DNA of 64,000 bases from Stomoxys calcitrans (lineage: Eukaryota; Arthropoda; Insecta; Diptera; Muscidae), in NCBI RefSeq assembly GCF_963082655.1, contig NC_081552.1, positions 122,674,458 through 122,738,457 on the forward strand, in the 5' to 3' direction. A program made the translations under genes and the position numbers. Within the stretch, counting starts at the first letter, position 1, and each line of letters starts with the position of its first letter. Below, piece by piece: positions 1 to 9,884 of the stretch. The notes under the pieces were generated by a model. That model made no database searches and had not been told where the DNA came from. It saw only the letters and a list, made by a program, of their open reading frames with translations.

Positions 1-99
1 TAATCTTCGATAATTTAAAATTGTGTATCTTTTCTTGAGTCGACATGGGGTGTTGTTCGAAAATGAAGAATACGGTATCCAAGCGTCCCATTCAATAAT

Positions 100-330
100 C
101 TATGGAAATATTTAGCAGAAATTCATTGAATGATTTCACTCTACTGAACCAAGAATTTCATGGTGATATTGAGTACTAATATCCAGCAAACGACATACCT
201 CAGTCATTAATTGGCTCGAGAATTCAGTTCCATTGTCTGACTTAGGAGTTTTAAAATGTCCATAAAACAAAATGAACTTCACTACTAGCCTCTTCGCTAC
301 TGTCTTCGCATTTTTTGTCTCCACAGGACA
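100..330 (-). pseudogene. Ty3/gypsy integrase core fragment
   Basis: The minus-strand frame carries SDNGTEFSS (second catalytic Asp of the DDE triad) followed by YHHEILGSVE (catalytic Glu). Integrase joins the reverse-transcribed cDNA to the target in the nucleus. The Asp-Glu spacing is about 31 residues where 35 is usual, so a few residues are missing between LLDI and STQYHH. The zinc-binding N-terminal domain and first Asp are not in an open frame. The frame stops beyond GSVE, so this is a dead fragment. It lies downstream of the RNase H piece, as expected for Ty3/gypsy. Confidence 0.8.
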
Positions 331-458
331 TGCTACTATATATTTCGTTAAATCACATTTGATGGTTAAAACATGTCAATAACCATTCGATATTTTCAGC
401 GGATCTACCATATCTATGGATACTACCTCAATACTTGTTCCCGACGTACCTTTTAATG

Positions 459-1133
459 TCATTGTTTCTTTTCATTATCGCTGTAACACGTTGTAATTCT
501 ACATTTACCAAACTCTATTGTTGGTCTTTTTCGTGATAAAAATTTAAGTTTTGTTACATTCTTTATATCAATGAGTGTTGTACATTCCCAAACTGAAAGT
601 TGACCAGGCTTAAGTTGAAGGGTGTCACCGTTGTTGTTACTACCTGTGTTCTTAGTATTAAGAAGCTTTTCTCTACTTCTAGTGATTGCTAGAATCTTTT
701 TGTCACGTTCGGGTGTTGTGGGGATCATAGCCTTTAGAGCTTCGCTATTTATACCACTCCTGGACAGTGCGTCAGCATTTGTGTTGATTTTTCCTTTTTT
801 ATAAACGATATCAAAATCATAATCACACGAGTTCATAGGAATAATTGCCATCTTCGAGGACAGGTTTGAGACAACACTGCTCCTAAGGCATATTGGTTCC
901 AGTTGGCAGTTCCTGAGAGGTTCGAAAGCTTTTTGGCGTTCTGGATTTCATTCAAATTTCTCATTCTTTTTCAGAAGTGCATTTAAACTTCTCGCTTTGT
1001 CAGCAAAATTTGGTATAGGCCTACTAGTTGCAAAATGCCACATATTTTCATCAGAATTCGTAGATATTGGGTAATTTTTGATTCCTTTATCCTTGGCTGG
1101 GTTGGTTTTTACACCTTTATCAGGTGTCCCCAA
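459..1133 (-). pseudogene. Ty3/gypsy RT connection and RNase H remnant
   Basis: Two minus-strand open stretches belong here. The first (1133-948) reads like the RT thumb/connection, with IPNFADKARSLNALLKKNEK near its end. The second (851-459) contains DFDIVYKKGKINTNADALSR, the usual C-terminal end of Ty3/gypsy RNase H (VxYKxGKxNxxADALSR). RNase H removes the RNA strand after minus-strand synthesis. The two stretches are separated by stops and frame changes, so no functional product is expected. The NADALSR motif makes the family assignment firm. Confidence 0.85.
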
Positions 1134-1242
1134 TAGACTACCTCTGGCTTTAAAAAACTGTATTTTGTTCCATTTAGCTTTAGATTAAACCTTCACAATC
1201 GCTGAAAAACGTTGCATACATTTTCATTGTTATCTCTTTATT

Positions 1243-1509
1243 CTGGGCCATATACAATTATATCAACGTATAAGAATGCGGTTGCATCAAAACCACTTAA
1301 AGCGATAGTAAGCATTCTTTGGAAACTATTAAAAAAATCTTCAAACCAAAAGGCAAACGTTTAAATTGGTAATGGCCATCTGTTGGTAAAAATGTTGTAA
1401 AATGGCATAAATCTGTGTGTAGGTTTATCTGATGGAATGCACTTGTCATGTCCAAAGTTGAAAAATATTTCGCTTTACCTAGCCGACCCAAAACGTCTTC
1501 AATTCTCAA
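1243..1509 (-). pseudogene. Ty3/gypsy reverse transcriptase palm fragment
   Basis: The minus-strand frame from 1509 shows IEDVLGRLGKAKYFSTLDMT and then SAFHQI, which is RT motif A with its catalytic Asp, followed by FKRLPFGLK. Motif C follows in another frame at 1250-1270 as YVDIIVY. The family consensus is YVDDIIVY, so one of the two metal-binding Asp codons has been lost by an in-frame 3-nt deletion, on top of the frameshift between motifs A and C. The polymerase is therefore inactive. It sits between the protease remnant and the RNase H fragment. Confidence 0.85.
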
Positions 1510-2059
1510 TTAATTGGCTAATCGAATGCTCTGTTATATCATCATTGATTAATTGTTCGACTTGATTGTTTGTTTCTTCCATTTGTGTTTGAGGGAGTCT
1601 ATAGTTCTTTATGTACACTGGTGAAGAATTAGTTTTAGCGTGTCATATATGGTACTTTTTAACGGGTGCAACTTGCAATCGATATCATCAGTCATTACAT
1701 CCTCGTCAGTGGTGTTTAAAATTTTTACATATATTCATCCATTTCACGGTATTAGACAATTTGCAAGAAATATGCCTATTGTTATTCCATTATTCATTAA
1801 TACAGAATCTTCCTCCACCTTCATATCAAGTAGTAATATCGCCTCAGATCTTGATTTTCCTGTCTACTTACTTCGAGCAGGCTTGGAATCAATTGGTAAC
1901 ACAATGTCTTTATTTTGAATATAAAATGTTATGGTATGTGTCTCAAAGTCCATTTGGTATAGATATTTCGCCAAAATATCGCGACCTATGAATTCATCTG
2001 TGGCTATGGGTAAGTCTTCTTCAACTATTTAAAAATCATGAATTACATTTTGGGAGTCC

Positions 2060-2230
2060 AATTCCAACTCCAAACGAGATACACCAATAGATTGTACTCC
2101 TTCTTAAGTAATGCCAGTAAATCTCGCAGTATAATCGGTATTCACATTTGAAAAAATGTGTTTGCAAATATAAAACAGCTCCGGTGCCTATTAAAAATGT
2201 CAAACGCTTGTCGTCGCATCTAAGTGAAAT
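2060..2230 (-). pseudogene. Ty3/gypsy aspartic protease remnant with lost active-site Asp
   Basis: The minus strand at 2177-2197 reads FLIGTGA followed by VLY. Retroviral-type pepsin-like proteases carry (F/L)xIDTGA here, with Asp as the catalytic residue; a single base change (GAT/GAC to GGC) gives Gly. The position between the gag-like and RT regions supports the call. Only this block is recognisable; flanking sequence is frameshifted. Confidence 0.6.
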
Positions 2231-2279
2231 AAAAGCGTTTGTTATTAGAGCAACTTTATATATTCTTAATATTTTCCTG

Positions 2280-3489
2280 GATAAATTCTTCCATCAGCCG
2301 GCCTTCTGAGTTTTCTTGTTGACATGTACATGGAAATGTCTTTGCCTAATTAAAATCTGTTTAGCGCATCACAAAGCTCATATATCTCCTCCCTAAAATA
2401 AGTCAGTATGGAATTGCCTTGCCAACAAGGCAGCATGAGCCGACGGGTTACCCGCTGAACTATTTAAGACCGGAGGCGACACGCTGATAAGGCGTATGCA
2501 TCAGCTTATCTACGCAATCTGGCGAGAAGAACGCATACCCGATGATTAGAACCTCAGCATGCTATGTCCCGTACACAAGAAAGGAGACAAGACGGAATGT
2601 GCCAACTACAGAAGAATAAGTTTCCTCCCCATCACTTAAAAAATACTCGAGCGTGCTGTGTGAAAGATTAAAACCTAAAGTCAATCAGATAATTGGGCCC
2701 TATCAATGCTGCTTTAGACCTGGTAAATCCGCCCTAGACCAGATATTCTCACTGCGCCAAATCCTGGAAAAGACCCGATAAGGACAAATAATCGATACTC
2801 CTTTACGTCCAAAGTATTTCAAGCCATGTCTGAGTTTGGTATCCCTGCAAAATTAATAAAACTCTGCAAAATGGCACTCGCTGATACGCGTGGACAAGGC
2901 CACCTCTCGACAGACGAAGATTACACAATACAAGACACTGATAGTACCCGTGCTGTTATATGGTTCTGAAGCATGGGTACTTGCGAAAGCAGATGAGGCA
3001 GTCCTTGGAATATTTGAGAGAAAGATTCTTCGTAAAATATAAGGACCAGTTTGCGATTACGGAGAATATAAGCGACGTATGAACCACGAGCTGTATGACG
3101 ACGATAGCATAGTTACACGCATCAAAATACAATGGCTGCGTTGGCTAGGTCATGTTGTCAGAATGGATGAAGAATCTCCAGATGATTATTTTGAAGGCAA
3201 ACACGTCGAAACTTGGTGTCAGAGATTTTAGAATGAGCGCAGAAGATCGAGGCGCTTGGAACGCTATTCTACGTTTGGCTAGTGGAACAAATATTCTGTC
3301 ATAGCCAATTAAAGTAAGTAAGAATTGCCTTGTTTCGTTATACCCATCTCAGCCAATAACTGTTGTAGCGTGCTTTTTTCTGGGATTAGAATAAGCATCT
3401 CCAAGTGCTTTTTATAATTCAGCAAATGTCCTTGGTTTATTCGAATGACCTCAAAATACTCCGTGCTTGGGCCAGTTATATTGGGTTGC
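2280..3489 (-). pseudogene. Gag-like ORF of the gypsy element, split by an insertion
   Basis: The minus-strand frame from about 3489 runs EYFEVIRINQGHLLNYKK and ends near EMGITKQGN. The 11-bp duplication at 3322-3332 recurs at 2411-2421, and reading resumes there as NSILTYFREEIYELCDALNR. Removing 2422-3321 plus one duplication copy rejoins the frame exactly, so both halves were one ORF before insertion. By position upstream of protease this is gag (capsid), but no zinc knuckle is seen. The 5' end is cut by the MITE at 3481. Confidence 0.6.
2422..3321 (+). mobile_element. RTE-like non-LTR retrotransposon fragment (copy 1)
   Basis: Plus-strand blocks are NNKAA-like sequence at the start, then PVHKKGDKTECANYRRISF (RT fingers), a FRPGKSALDQIFSLRQILEK block, and a C-terminal stretch with MNHELYDDDS and the conserved tail ending near 3300. 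Internal deletions and frameshifts separate them, and the catalytic (F/Y)ADD block is missing. It is flanked by an 11-bp target-site duplication GAATTGCCTTG (2411-2421 and 3322-3332). The 3' tail is AAAGTAAGTAAG rather than poly(A), matching the other three copies of this family in the window. Confidence 0.85.
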
Positions 3490-3717
3490 CCAAAAAGTAA
3501 TTGCGGATTTTTCATATAATCGGCGTTGACAAATTTTTTCACAGCTTGTGACTCTGTAATTGCATTCTTTCTTCTGTCATTTATCAGCTGTTACTTTTAG
3601 CTTGCTTTAGAAAAAAAGTGTAAAAAAAGTATATTTGATTAAAGTTCATTCTAAGTTTTATTAAAAATGCATTTACTTTCTTTTAAAAAATCCGCAATTA
3701 CTTTTTGGGCAACCCAA
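3481..3717. mobile_element. 237-bp mariner-derived MITE (copy 1)
   Basis: Terminal inverted repeats of about 31 bp begin TTGGGTTGCCCAAAAAGTAA and are perfect at both ends. The element is flanked by TA at 3479-3480 and 3718-3719. The terminal 80 or so bases on the right match the 3' end of the mariner at 56553-57429, and a second copy of identical length lies at 56008-56244. It has no coding capacity, so it would depend on a mariner transposase supplied in trans. Confidence 0.95.
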
Positions 3718-3845
3718 TAAATATACTTAATGGATATTTCTCTATCTTGCTCTTGTCCTAAATCATGCAGCAATCCTGTCTGCGATATAAAATCTTCCAA
3801 CAACAACAACTTGAAATCTCCATATTCCAAATATTTGAAAGCTAT

Positions 3846-4369
3846 GTCCGTCCGTCCGTCTGTCGAAATCACGATAGCTGTCGAACGCGTAGAGCTAGCC
3901 AATTGAAATTTTGCTCGGAAACTTTATATTGATGTAGGTCGTTAGGGATTGCAAATGAGCCATATCGGTTCAGATTTAGATACAGCTCCCATATTAACCG
4001 ATCTCCCGATTTGACTTCTTGAGCCCCTGGAAGCTGCAATTTTCATCCCATTTGGCTGAAATTTTGTACATTGTGTTCTGTTATGACTCCCAACAACTGA
4101 GCCAAGTTCGGTTCAAATCGGTCAATAGCATGATATAGCTTCCATATAAACCGATCTCCTGATTTGATTTCTTGAGCCCTTACAAGCCACGATTTTCATC
4201 CGATTTGACTGAAATTTTGTATATAGTGTTCTATTATGACTTTCAACAACTGCGCCAATTACGGTCGAATTCGGTCCATAACTAGATATAGCTCCCGTAT
4301 TTTAGCATAATCCATGGTGGTGGTTTCCCAAGATTCGACCCGGCCGAACTAAGCACGCTTTTACTTGTT
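3846..4369 (+). repeat. Muscid tandem-unit repeat, copy R1 (left-truncated)
   Basis: Begins in the GTCC/GTCT-rich block, continues through units of the type ATATAGCT...CATATAAACCGATCT...GACTTCTTGAGCC, and ends with the family 3' terminus: a GGTGGT-containing variant of the subterminal repeat, TTCGACCCGGCCGAA hairpin, then CACGCTTTTACTTGTT. The left terminus (TATACCC...) is absent. Confidence 0.85.
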
Positions 4370-4574
4370 TTAATTCATTTATACAAGCTTCTATTATTAC
4401 TTATAACTTTAAATATGCACAATAAAATTGTGAATTCACAATTTGAAATTAAAAATTTTATTTTCATATTGTGAATCCATATACATAAATTTCAAATTTA
4501 ACTGACATTCAGGGTTACATTTTGGGATCTTATTATGTGTGTTCGTCTCTGGTTTTTGCTGTTGTGGCCGTGTA

Positions 4575-5040
4575 TATTTGCACACGGCCAGATCTGGACC
4601 AGATCGGTCCAGATTTGAATATAGCTGCCATATAGACCGATCTTACGATTTAAGGTTTTGGGCCCATAAAAGAGGCATTTATTGTCCGATTTCGCTTAAA
4701 TTTGGGACAGTGCTTTAAGTTAGGCTCTTCGGCATTTTTATGCAACTTGGCCCAAATCAGTACAGATTTGGATATAGCTACCATGTAGATCGATATCTCG
4801 ATTTAAAGTCATGGCCCCATAAAAGGCGCATCTATAATCCGATTTCACTGAAATTTGACACAGTGACTTATGTTCGGCTTTTCGACATCCGTGTTGTATA
4901 TAGTTCAGATCGGTATGAGGTATATGAGTATAAGGTATGAAATTTTCACCGAATTTTGATGAAAGGTGGTTTACATATATACCCGAGGTGGTGGGTATCC
5001 AAAGTTCGGCCCGGCCGAACTTAACGCCTTTTTACTTGTT
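4575..5040 (+). repeat. Muscid repeat, copy R2 (right half, divergent subfamily)
   Basis: Units with CAGATTTGGATATAGCT, GACCGATC and GGCCCATAAAAG motifs end at the hairpin TTCGGCCCGGCCGAAC followed by TTAACGCCTTTTTACTTGTT. The subterminal block is ACCCGAGGTGGTGGGTATCC, a variant also seen inverted at 62562-62680, so the two belong to one subfamily. Confidence 0.8.
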
Positions 5041-5056
5041 ATATCTATTTTTTTTT

Positions 5057-5344
5057 TTAATTTGTAAAAACTGTCTTCTCTTCTTCAGTTGTGTTAACAC
5101 CGCGAACCATTTTGAGGAGCTGATGCTTTGATTTACGAAATGAATATTGTAATAAAGCATGTAAATGAGAGGTAACCATTAATTTTTTTTCTCTCCTCTT
5201 AGATTTAAAGTTACAAAAATTACAAAATTCATAAGTAGAGATGGGCGATGGGTAAATATCCAAAAGGTATTTAGCTGGGTATTTATAATTTTGCAGATAT
5301 TTTGGGTATAAAAACATTTTCCAAACAATTTTTGATGATTTCAC
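5057..5344. other. Possible hAT fragment; otherwise unassigned
   Basis: At 5237 the plus strand reads AGAGATGGGCGATGGGTAAA, which resembles a hAT terminal repeat (CAGAGATGG-type). A minus-strand open stretch over 5344-5057 contains CNFCNFKSKRREKK, weakly like a BED zinc-finger start. No second terminus or duplication is found. This is a weak call. Confidence 0.25.
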
Positions 5345-6005
5345 ATTCTTTGTATATAAACCTGACCTGATCTCATAAAATCGGATTTTAGTTATATAAA
5401 GCCGCTATATAGACCGATTTTCGGACTTAAAGTCTTGAGGCAATTAATTGGTCATCTTTCATCCGATTTCGATTAAATTTGGTACAGTGAGTTTTGGTAG
5501 ACTCCTACATATTTCTGTGAAGTGTGGTTCAGATCGGACTATATTTGGATATAGCTGCCCTATAGACCGACCGCCCGATCTACCGATATGGGGTATTGAG
5601 GCCTTAAAAGATCCATTATTAGCCGAATTCGATGAAATATGGCACAGAGTGTTTTTGCAGTCTCCTACCCATTTCTGTCAAATGTGGTTCAGATCGGATA
5701 TAACTACCATATAGACCGATCTCACGGTATAGTGTAATGAGCCGATAAAAGGAGCATTTTTCATCCTAGTTCGACGAAATTTAACACAGCGAGTTCTGGT
5801 ACCCCACCAAACCGCTTTGTTGAATACAGTCCAAGCATTTTTCATCCGATTTTGATGAAATTTGAAACAGTGAGTTTTGATAGTCCTTTACACCTTTGTG
5901 TCGATCATCGTCCAGATCGGACCATATTTGGATATAGCTGCCATATAGACCGATCTCCCAATATAGAGTATTGAGCCCATAAAAGGAGCTTTTTTCATCC
6001 GATTT
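5345..6005 (+). repeat. Muscid repeat, copy R3 (divergent long-unit subfamily)
   Basis: Tandem units of about 180-200 bp share TTTGGATATAGCTGCC, GACCGATCTC, TTGAGCCCATAAAAGGAGC and TTTCATCCGATTTTGATGAA. Neither family terminus is present. The same subfamily occurs inverted at 46136-46403. Confidence 0.75.
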
Positions 6006-6009
6006 GCTT

Positions 6010-7025
6010 TGATGGAAAAATTCACTGGATACAAAAATCCAAGGAGTCGCCTGTTAAGTCGTTGCGGAAGCATAAACACCTTCGAATTCTGTAGTTACAA
6101 ACGATTCTTCTTCTACTAATATCTATAAAAATTATAGCTATGCATCAAACGACATACCGAACATTGCTCTATTAAGTTCATCAAATGCAACGTTTGCAAT
6201 TCCATCAACCAATGTTAAGGTATCACAACATCCGATTAATCTACTTCAACTGCGTCAAACCCACCTACAACTAATCCATCCCATGCTCCAGCTTCGATCA
6301 ATACAACCTCTTTCAGTAGTAAAAGATAGCATACTCCGTTAACCTTACCTGTAACGACTGTACCTCCTAAAAAGCTACAGGCTATTTCATCCAAAAAGAC
6401 TGTGCTTGCGGCTAGATTTGCTGATGAAAAATCCGTTGAAAATGTATCTTCCTGCGATACACGGGAGAACTATAAGCACCACAGGCTGGAACTTTGAGCT
6501 CCTATCTTTGTGATTTTAATTGTTTGCATAAGAAGCTTAGCTGCGAGTTGCCGCAGATTGCAGGTGGAATGCCCCATACGGAGTAGCTGCAATTGCAGCC
6601 GCAAACAGTCAGCGGTATCGAGCGGAGAGCCTCCGTGAGAGGCTGGGCGGCATAAATACTGAGTGATGGTCGATATGACAAGGCAAGTTTTTGGCGCCTT
6701 TAAATAGCAAATGACATCCATGTTCCCACGGCTATCGGTCCTTTGCTTCAGAACGAGCTTGCTCACCTATCGGAGCTAGGCAAGGAAACCATCTCCACAT
6801 ATAGACATGTGGCTACAAGATCAATATGTCTCTTTCTGTATCAAATCGAAAATAAATCCACGAGTCGATTTAAATGTCTTTAAATTTAAATACCGAGAGA
6901 GACGAAGCAAAGCATCATTTAAAATTTTTGGTTCTGAGGAAATTTTTGAGAGTGAAGTAAATCCAAAATTTTGTCCGCTTTTGTGTTTATTAAAGAATGC
7001 ATCTATAACGATATTCCCATAATGA
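6010..7025 (+). pseudogene. Non-LTR ORF1 (RNA-binding protein) remnant, split by an inverted RTE piece
   Basis: Two plus-strand pieces read as one ORF1-type protein. The first, up to about 6470, includes KKTVLAARFADEKSVENV, resembling the start of the conserved ORF1 C-terminal fold. The second (6809-7020) reads IKSKINPRVDLNVFKFKYRE, then RRSKASFKIFGSEEIFES and NPKFCP. In CR1/Jockey-like ORF1 proteins the corresponding blocks precede a (P/S)xxWP motif; here W is C. Such proteins coat the element RNA. The gap at about 6480-6800 holds an opposite-strand RTE fragment. Frames are broken at several points. Family membership is inferred by motif resemblance only. Confidence 0.45.
6480..6790 (-). mobile_element. 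RTE-like 5' region fragment
   Basis: The reverse complement matches the 5' untranslated part of the RTE-like element at 49120-49330: shared blocks include CTCTCCGCTCGATACCG and CTCCGTATGGGGCATTCCAC, and the CTCGCAG-CTAAGCTTCTT region. No ORF is expected here. It splits the ORF1 remnant on the plus strand. Confidence 0.7.
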
Positions 7026-7249
7026 TATTGCCTTTTTGCCACATGCATTGAATAAGGATCCAAAAAACTAGAAAATTCTTTCGATAATAACATTTCTATA
7101 GCATACCAAAAAACCTTGCGAATGTTCACATCCGCTAAATCAGACAGGTTTTCAAAGAAATGAGAACCTAAAGTGGAACTCCTTCTGACTGCTAGTGCGG
7201 GATATACACACTGATGGTGTTCTATAGTCTCTTCTTCTCCGATGTCCTC

Positions 7250-7876
7250 TCAGCTTTTGCAAAAGTCATTGCCGGCAACCTTCAGTCTGTCAGCATGTTC
7301 TCCGATTAGACTGTGACCTGTCATGACGGACGCAATGACTGAGACGTCTGTTCTAGCCAATGACAGCAAAGTAGTAGACCTCTTCAAGTCTAGATGGGGC
7401 CACATAGTTTTGGAATGCTCACAGCCCCCTCTTTGTGACCATCTATCACTTGTTGTCCTTCGGGCCTGGTCCTGAGAACTTAGCTTACATGTCGCTAGAG
7501 GCATACCCAAAGATTCCAGTATCCCTGGAATGGGTAGTGTTGTTCTTAATCTCGCAACCGCGTCCGCTTTACAGTTCCCTGGGATATCTCTGCGGCCCGA
7601 CACCCAGAACAGGCGAATTTTGAACTGTTCAGCCATCTCGTTGAGAGATCTGCGACAGTCGAGGGGGGTTTTTGTGTTCTCAAATATGTTCTCCCGGGAT
7701 TTACTGTTTGCCTGGCTGCCTGAGATATTTATGCCAATCGTTGTAATGACATTATATCTTAGCCATTCCACCACTTCCATAATTGCAAGGATTTCCGTTT
7801 GATACACACTGCAGTGGTCGATTCTAGATCTATGTAACTTCTGATACCAGGGATATCGTAGTTCCAATCGGTTCAA
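7250..7876 (-). pseudogene. RNase H domain of Loa-like family B (copy B1)
   Basis: The open frame of 208 residues covers the C-terminal RNase H of an I-superfamily non-LTR element. Recognisable blocks are HCSVYQTEILAIMEVVEWLR (the catalytic Glu block), a degenerate INISGSQANSKS where sister copy B2 has IFSDSQAAIKS (catalytic Asp lost here), RRSLNEMAEQFKIRLFWVSG, and PGNCKADAVAR (a variant of GNExADxLA). It ends with SLARTDVSVIASVMTGHSLI, the linker to the C-terminal zinc region. RNase H would remove template RNA during target-primed reverse transcription. The start Met lies inside the domain, so this is a fragment. Confidence 0.75.
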
Positions 7877-7897
7877 TCAGGAATAGTGGTACGGTAC

Positions 7898-7952
7898 TTT
7901 TTTTTATCAAAAAGCGGCTCACCCTACCTGAGCCGCTTTTTGATAAAAAAAA
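7898..7952. repeat. Perfect 24-bp inverted repeat with 7-nt loop
   Basis: Left arm 7898-7921 is eight T followed by ATCAAAAAGCGGCTCA. The loop is CCCTACC (7922-7928) and the right arm 7929-7952 is its exact complement. It is absent from the sister family B copy at 33180-34876, so it arose after the copies diverged. Confidence 0.9.
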
Positions 7953-8639
7953 ATCTGCAATAATCTGCAGTATATACCCAATGCATGGTACGCGGCCTAA
8001 ACCCCCATCTTTTGCCAATGGCTCTCTTGCAGGTGCTTGCCTTTCTTGTCCATTCCAAATTGTTGGATTTGAAGTTCAATTTCCTGTCCAGCGATACACG
8101 CAGGTATTTTGCGCATTCTGTAAATGAAACATTCTCTCCACCCAAGGAGACATGTTCTACTGTGGGCAATTTGAAAGAACTACATTTGTATTGTACGGTT
8201 TATATCTAGACCACTTTCAGTAACTCACTTTGTTGTTGCACGTAGAGCTTCCGGAAGTATATCTCTTAGAGTGCTGGGTAACTTTCCCCTAACCGCAATT
8301 GCCACGTCATAAGGATAAGCGATCACGTTTTCGCGTTCTTCTTCCAGAGACAATAATATATTGTTAATGGCTATATTTCAAAGTAGAGGAGACAATTCAC
8401 CTCCTTGAGGTGTACCTCTGCATACCCATCTTTTTAGATCCACAGATCCCAAGTCTGCATCTTTTTGCAAGTAAATTTTTAATAAACTTTGTTACGGTGG
8501 AGTAAAAAAACTACAACTCCTTTATAATTGACGTCGGTTTCACATTATTGAATATTACAGTAATATTCCACAAATTTAAATCGACTCTTTAAACAAAATT
8601 TCTAAAACTATTTCTAAAAAAATGCCTCGAGTAATTAAA

Positions 8640-8850
8640 ATAAGTAACAAGCAAACAAACAAAAAAAGCAAAACTTTTTTTATTCAGCCGAATTTTGTAC
8701 TTAAAGCAGCAGATTTTTTTTGATAATTTTGCTGACCATAATGTTTGCTGAAATAGCAGTAAAGTTTGGTTTCCTATTTTCAGCAGACAAAAACTGCTGT
8801 TTTAACAAAAAATTTTGGTGTTTTGAATAACAAATTTTGTTGAGTGTACT
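8640..8850. repeat. CTGCTG-rich short repeat, possible MITE
   Basis: A core rich in CAGCAG, TTTGCTG and CTGCTGTTTT ends with AAATTTTGTTGAGTGTAC. A similar core beginning TACACTCATTGAAAAAAG lies at 62205-62400, so the two share a TACACTCA end. No full terminal repeats or duplication were established. Confidence 0.35.
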
Positions 8851-9063
8851 AGTGGTATTTCTAGCGATTGCCTTATTTCTTTATTCGACGTCGGACTCTT
8901 TCAGATCAATAATGTATATAACTTATTTGGTAAATTACTGATCTAATATTCGTCAACCATACATCCGACATTTCTTTATCATTTTTCAATCCAGAGGATC
9001 CTACCCTGAATATTAATATTTCTTTCCCTTTCTTTCCCTAAACTGTGTAAGAAATTTAAAAAG

Positions 9064-9465
9064 TTGGGAACTATACTCTATTCCTCAAACTATTCTTTAA
9101 CAAGATCAAGGTACAATGTGGAGAACAAGTTGGCTCTTCGCAATTACTTGAATAAAATGAAAACGGGCTTAAAATCCAGTCTTAAGTCTTTCTGCAAATT
9201 TGTTAATTCTAAGCGCCACTTTAGTGGTTTGCACAACTTTCTTAAATACATTTCAGTGTCTGCGGGCAGGGATTTGTATATCTCAAACATTTTCGTCGAT
9301 TTTCTTGTAACTACCTATTCTGATAAACTTTACACACACGACTATGAATATTCTTATAAAATTAGAAATTATATTAATAAAGATGTTCCATTGATAGATG
9401 AAGACACTGTAGAACAAAATTTAAGGTCAATAAAACTTACATTTCTTGTAATATTCCCAAGTTAA
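9064..9465 (+). pseudogene. Linker and RT N-terminal part of the unclassified non-LTR element
   Basis: An open frame of 133 residues, rich in Lys, Tyr and Asn, lies between endonuclease and RT motifs of the same element. It includes LRNYLNKMKTGLKSSLKSFC, typical of the charged endonuclease-RT linker in which a helix-rich segment precedes the fingers. It ends at a stop before the catalytic blocks, which continue in other frames downstream. No independent function is expected. Confidence 0.5.
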
Positions 9466-9683
9466 TGGAAAATATATTGACTGAATCCATTTCTTATCAG
9501 GCTTCCTCATTGCGTTCTTCATGTCAACACGGATTCAGGAAATCGCGCTCAACCATAACATATCTGTTAGCATTTACATGTTTTGTCAACGATACTTTCA
9601 GAGGCAATAATTATTATATGGTTTCAATAATTCTGTGTTAAAACGGCTAAATTCTTATATGTACGACCAATCGCACACAAAGT

Positions 9684-9884
9684 GTGAATTTTAGTAATGC
9701 TATATCTAAGACCTTCATTGTTTCATTCGATGTTCCCCATGGTAGCCATTTCCGTTCGATTTTGTTTTCTCTTTTTATTTATGACTTACCTCCCATAATA
9801 AAGCATTCTAAAATTTTGATGTTTGCCGATGATGTCAAAATTTTCAGGTCTCTTAATGAACCTGGTGGTCAGTATCATCTCTAG
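9684..9884 (+). pseudogene. RT motif B-C fragment
   Basis: A 66-residue frame contains VPHGSHFRSILFSLFIYDLP and ILMFADDVKIFRSLNEPGGQ. These are RT motifs B and C; the two Asp of FADD bind the catalytic metals. The frame closes shortly after, and motif A is not in frame upstream. It belongs to the element spanning 8870-10300. Confidence 0.7.

Larger units (their letters stand above)
1..3489 (-). mobile_element. Decayed Ty3/gypsy LTR retrotransposon, internal region
   Basis: Reading the minus strand from 3489 to 1 gives gag-like, protease, reverse transcriptase, RNase H and integrase remnants in canonical Ty3/gypsy order. Frames are broken throughout. The body is interrupted at 2422-3321 by an RTE-like non-LTR fragment and is cut at its 5' side by a mariner MITE starting at 3481. 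No LTR is recognised; the 3' LTR would lie left of the window. The integrase YHHE...GSVE signature recalls the 412/mdg1 branch, but that placement is tentative. Confidence 0.85.
7105..8560 (-). mobile_element. Loa-like non-LTR retrotransposon, family B copy B1 (3' half)
   Basis: Minus-strand homologue of the copy at 33178-34876: both share a 3' region starting at a CCTGCTT/CTGTCTGATTTAGCGG-type block, an RNase H domain and the end of the RT domain. The RT motif C position (8306-8317) reads YPYD where the sister copy has YADD, so the polymerase would be inactive. A 55-bp hairpin insertion at 7898-7952 lies between the RT thumb and RNase H. 5' truncated near 8560 and lacking the family 3' tail. 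Confidence 0.75.

Noticed and set aside
1611..1991. Plus-strand 126-codon open stretch
   Set aside because: Antisense to the protease-RT region of the gypsy element.
7898..7952. Bacterial-type intrinsic terminator
   Set aside because: The shape (GC stem with T/A tracts) fits, but the surroundings are fly retrotransposon sequence; no bacterial DNA is present.
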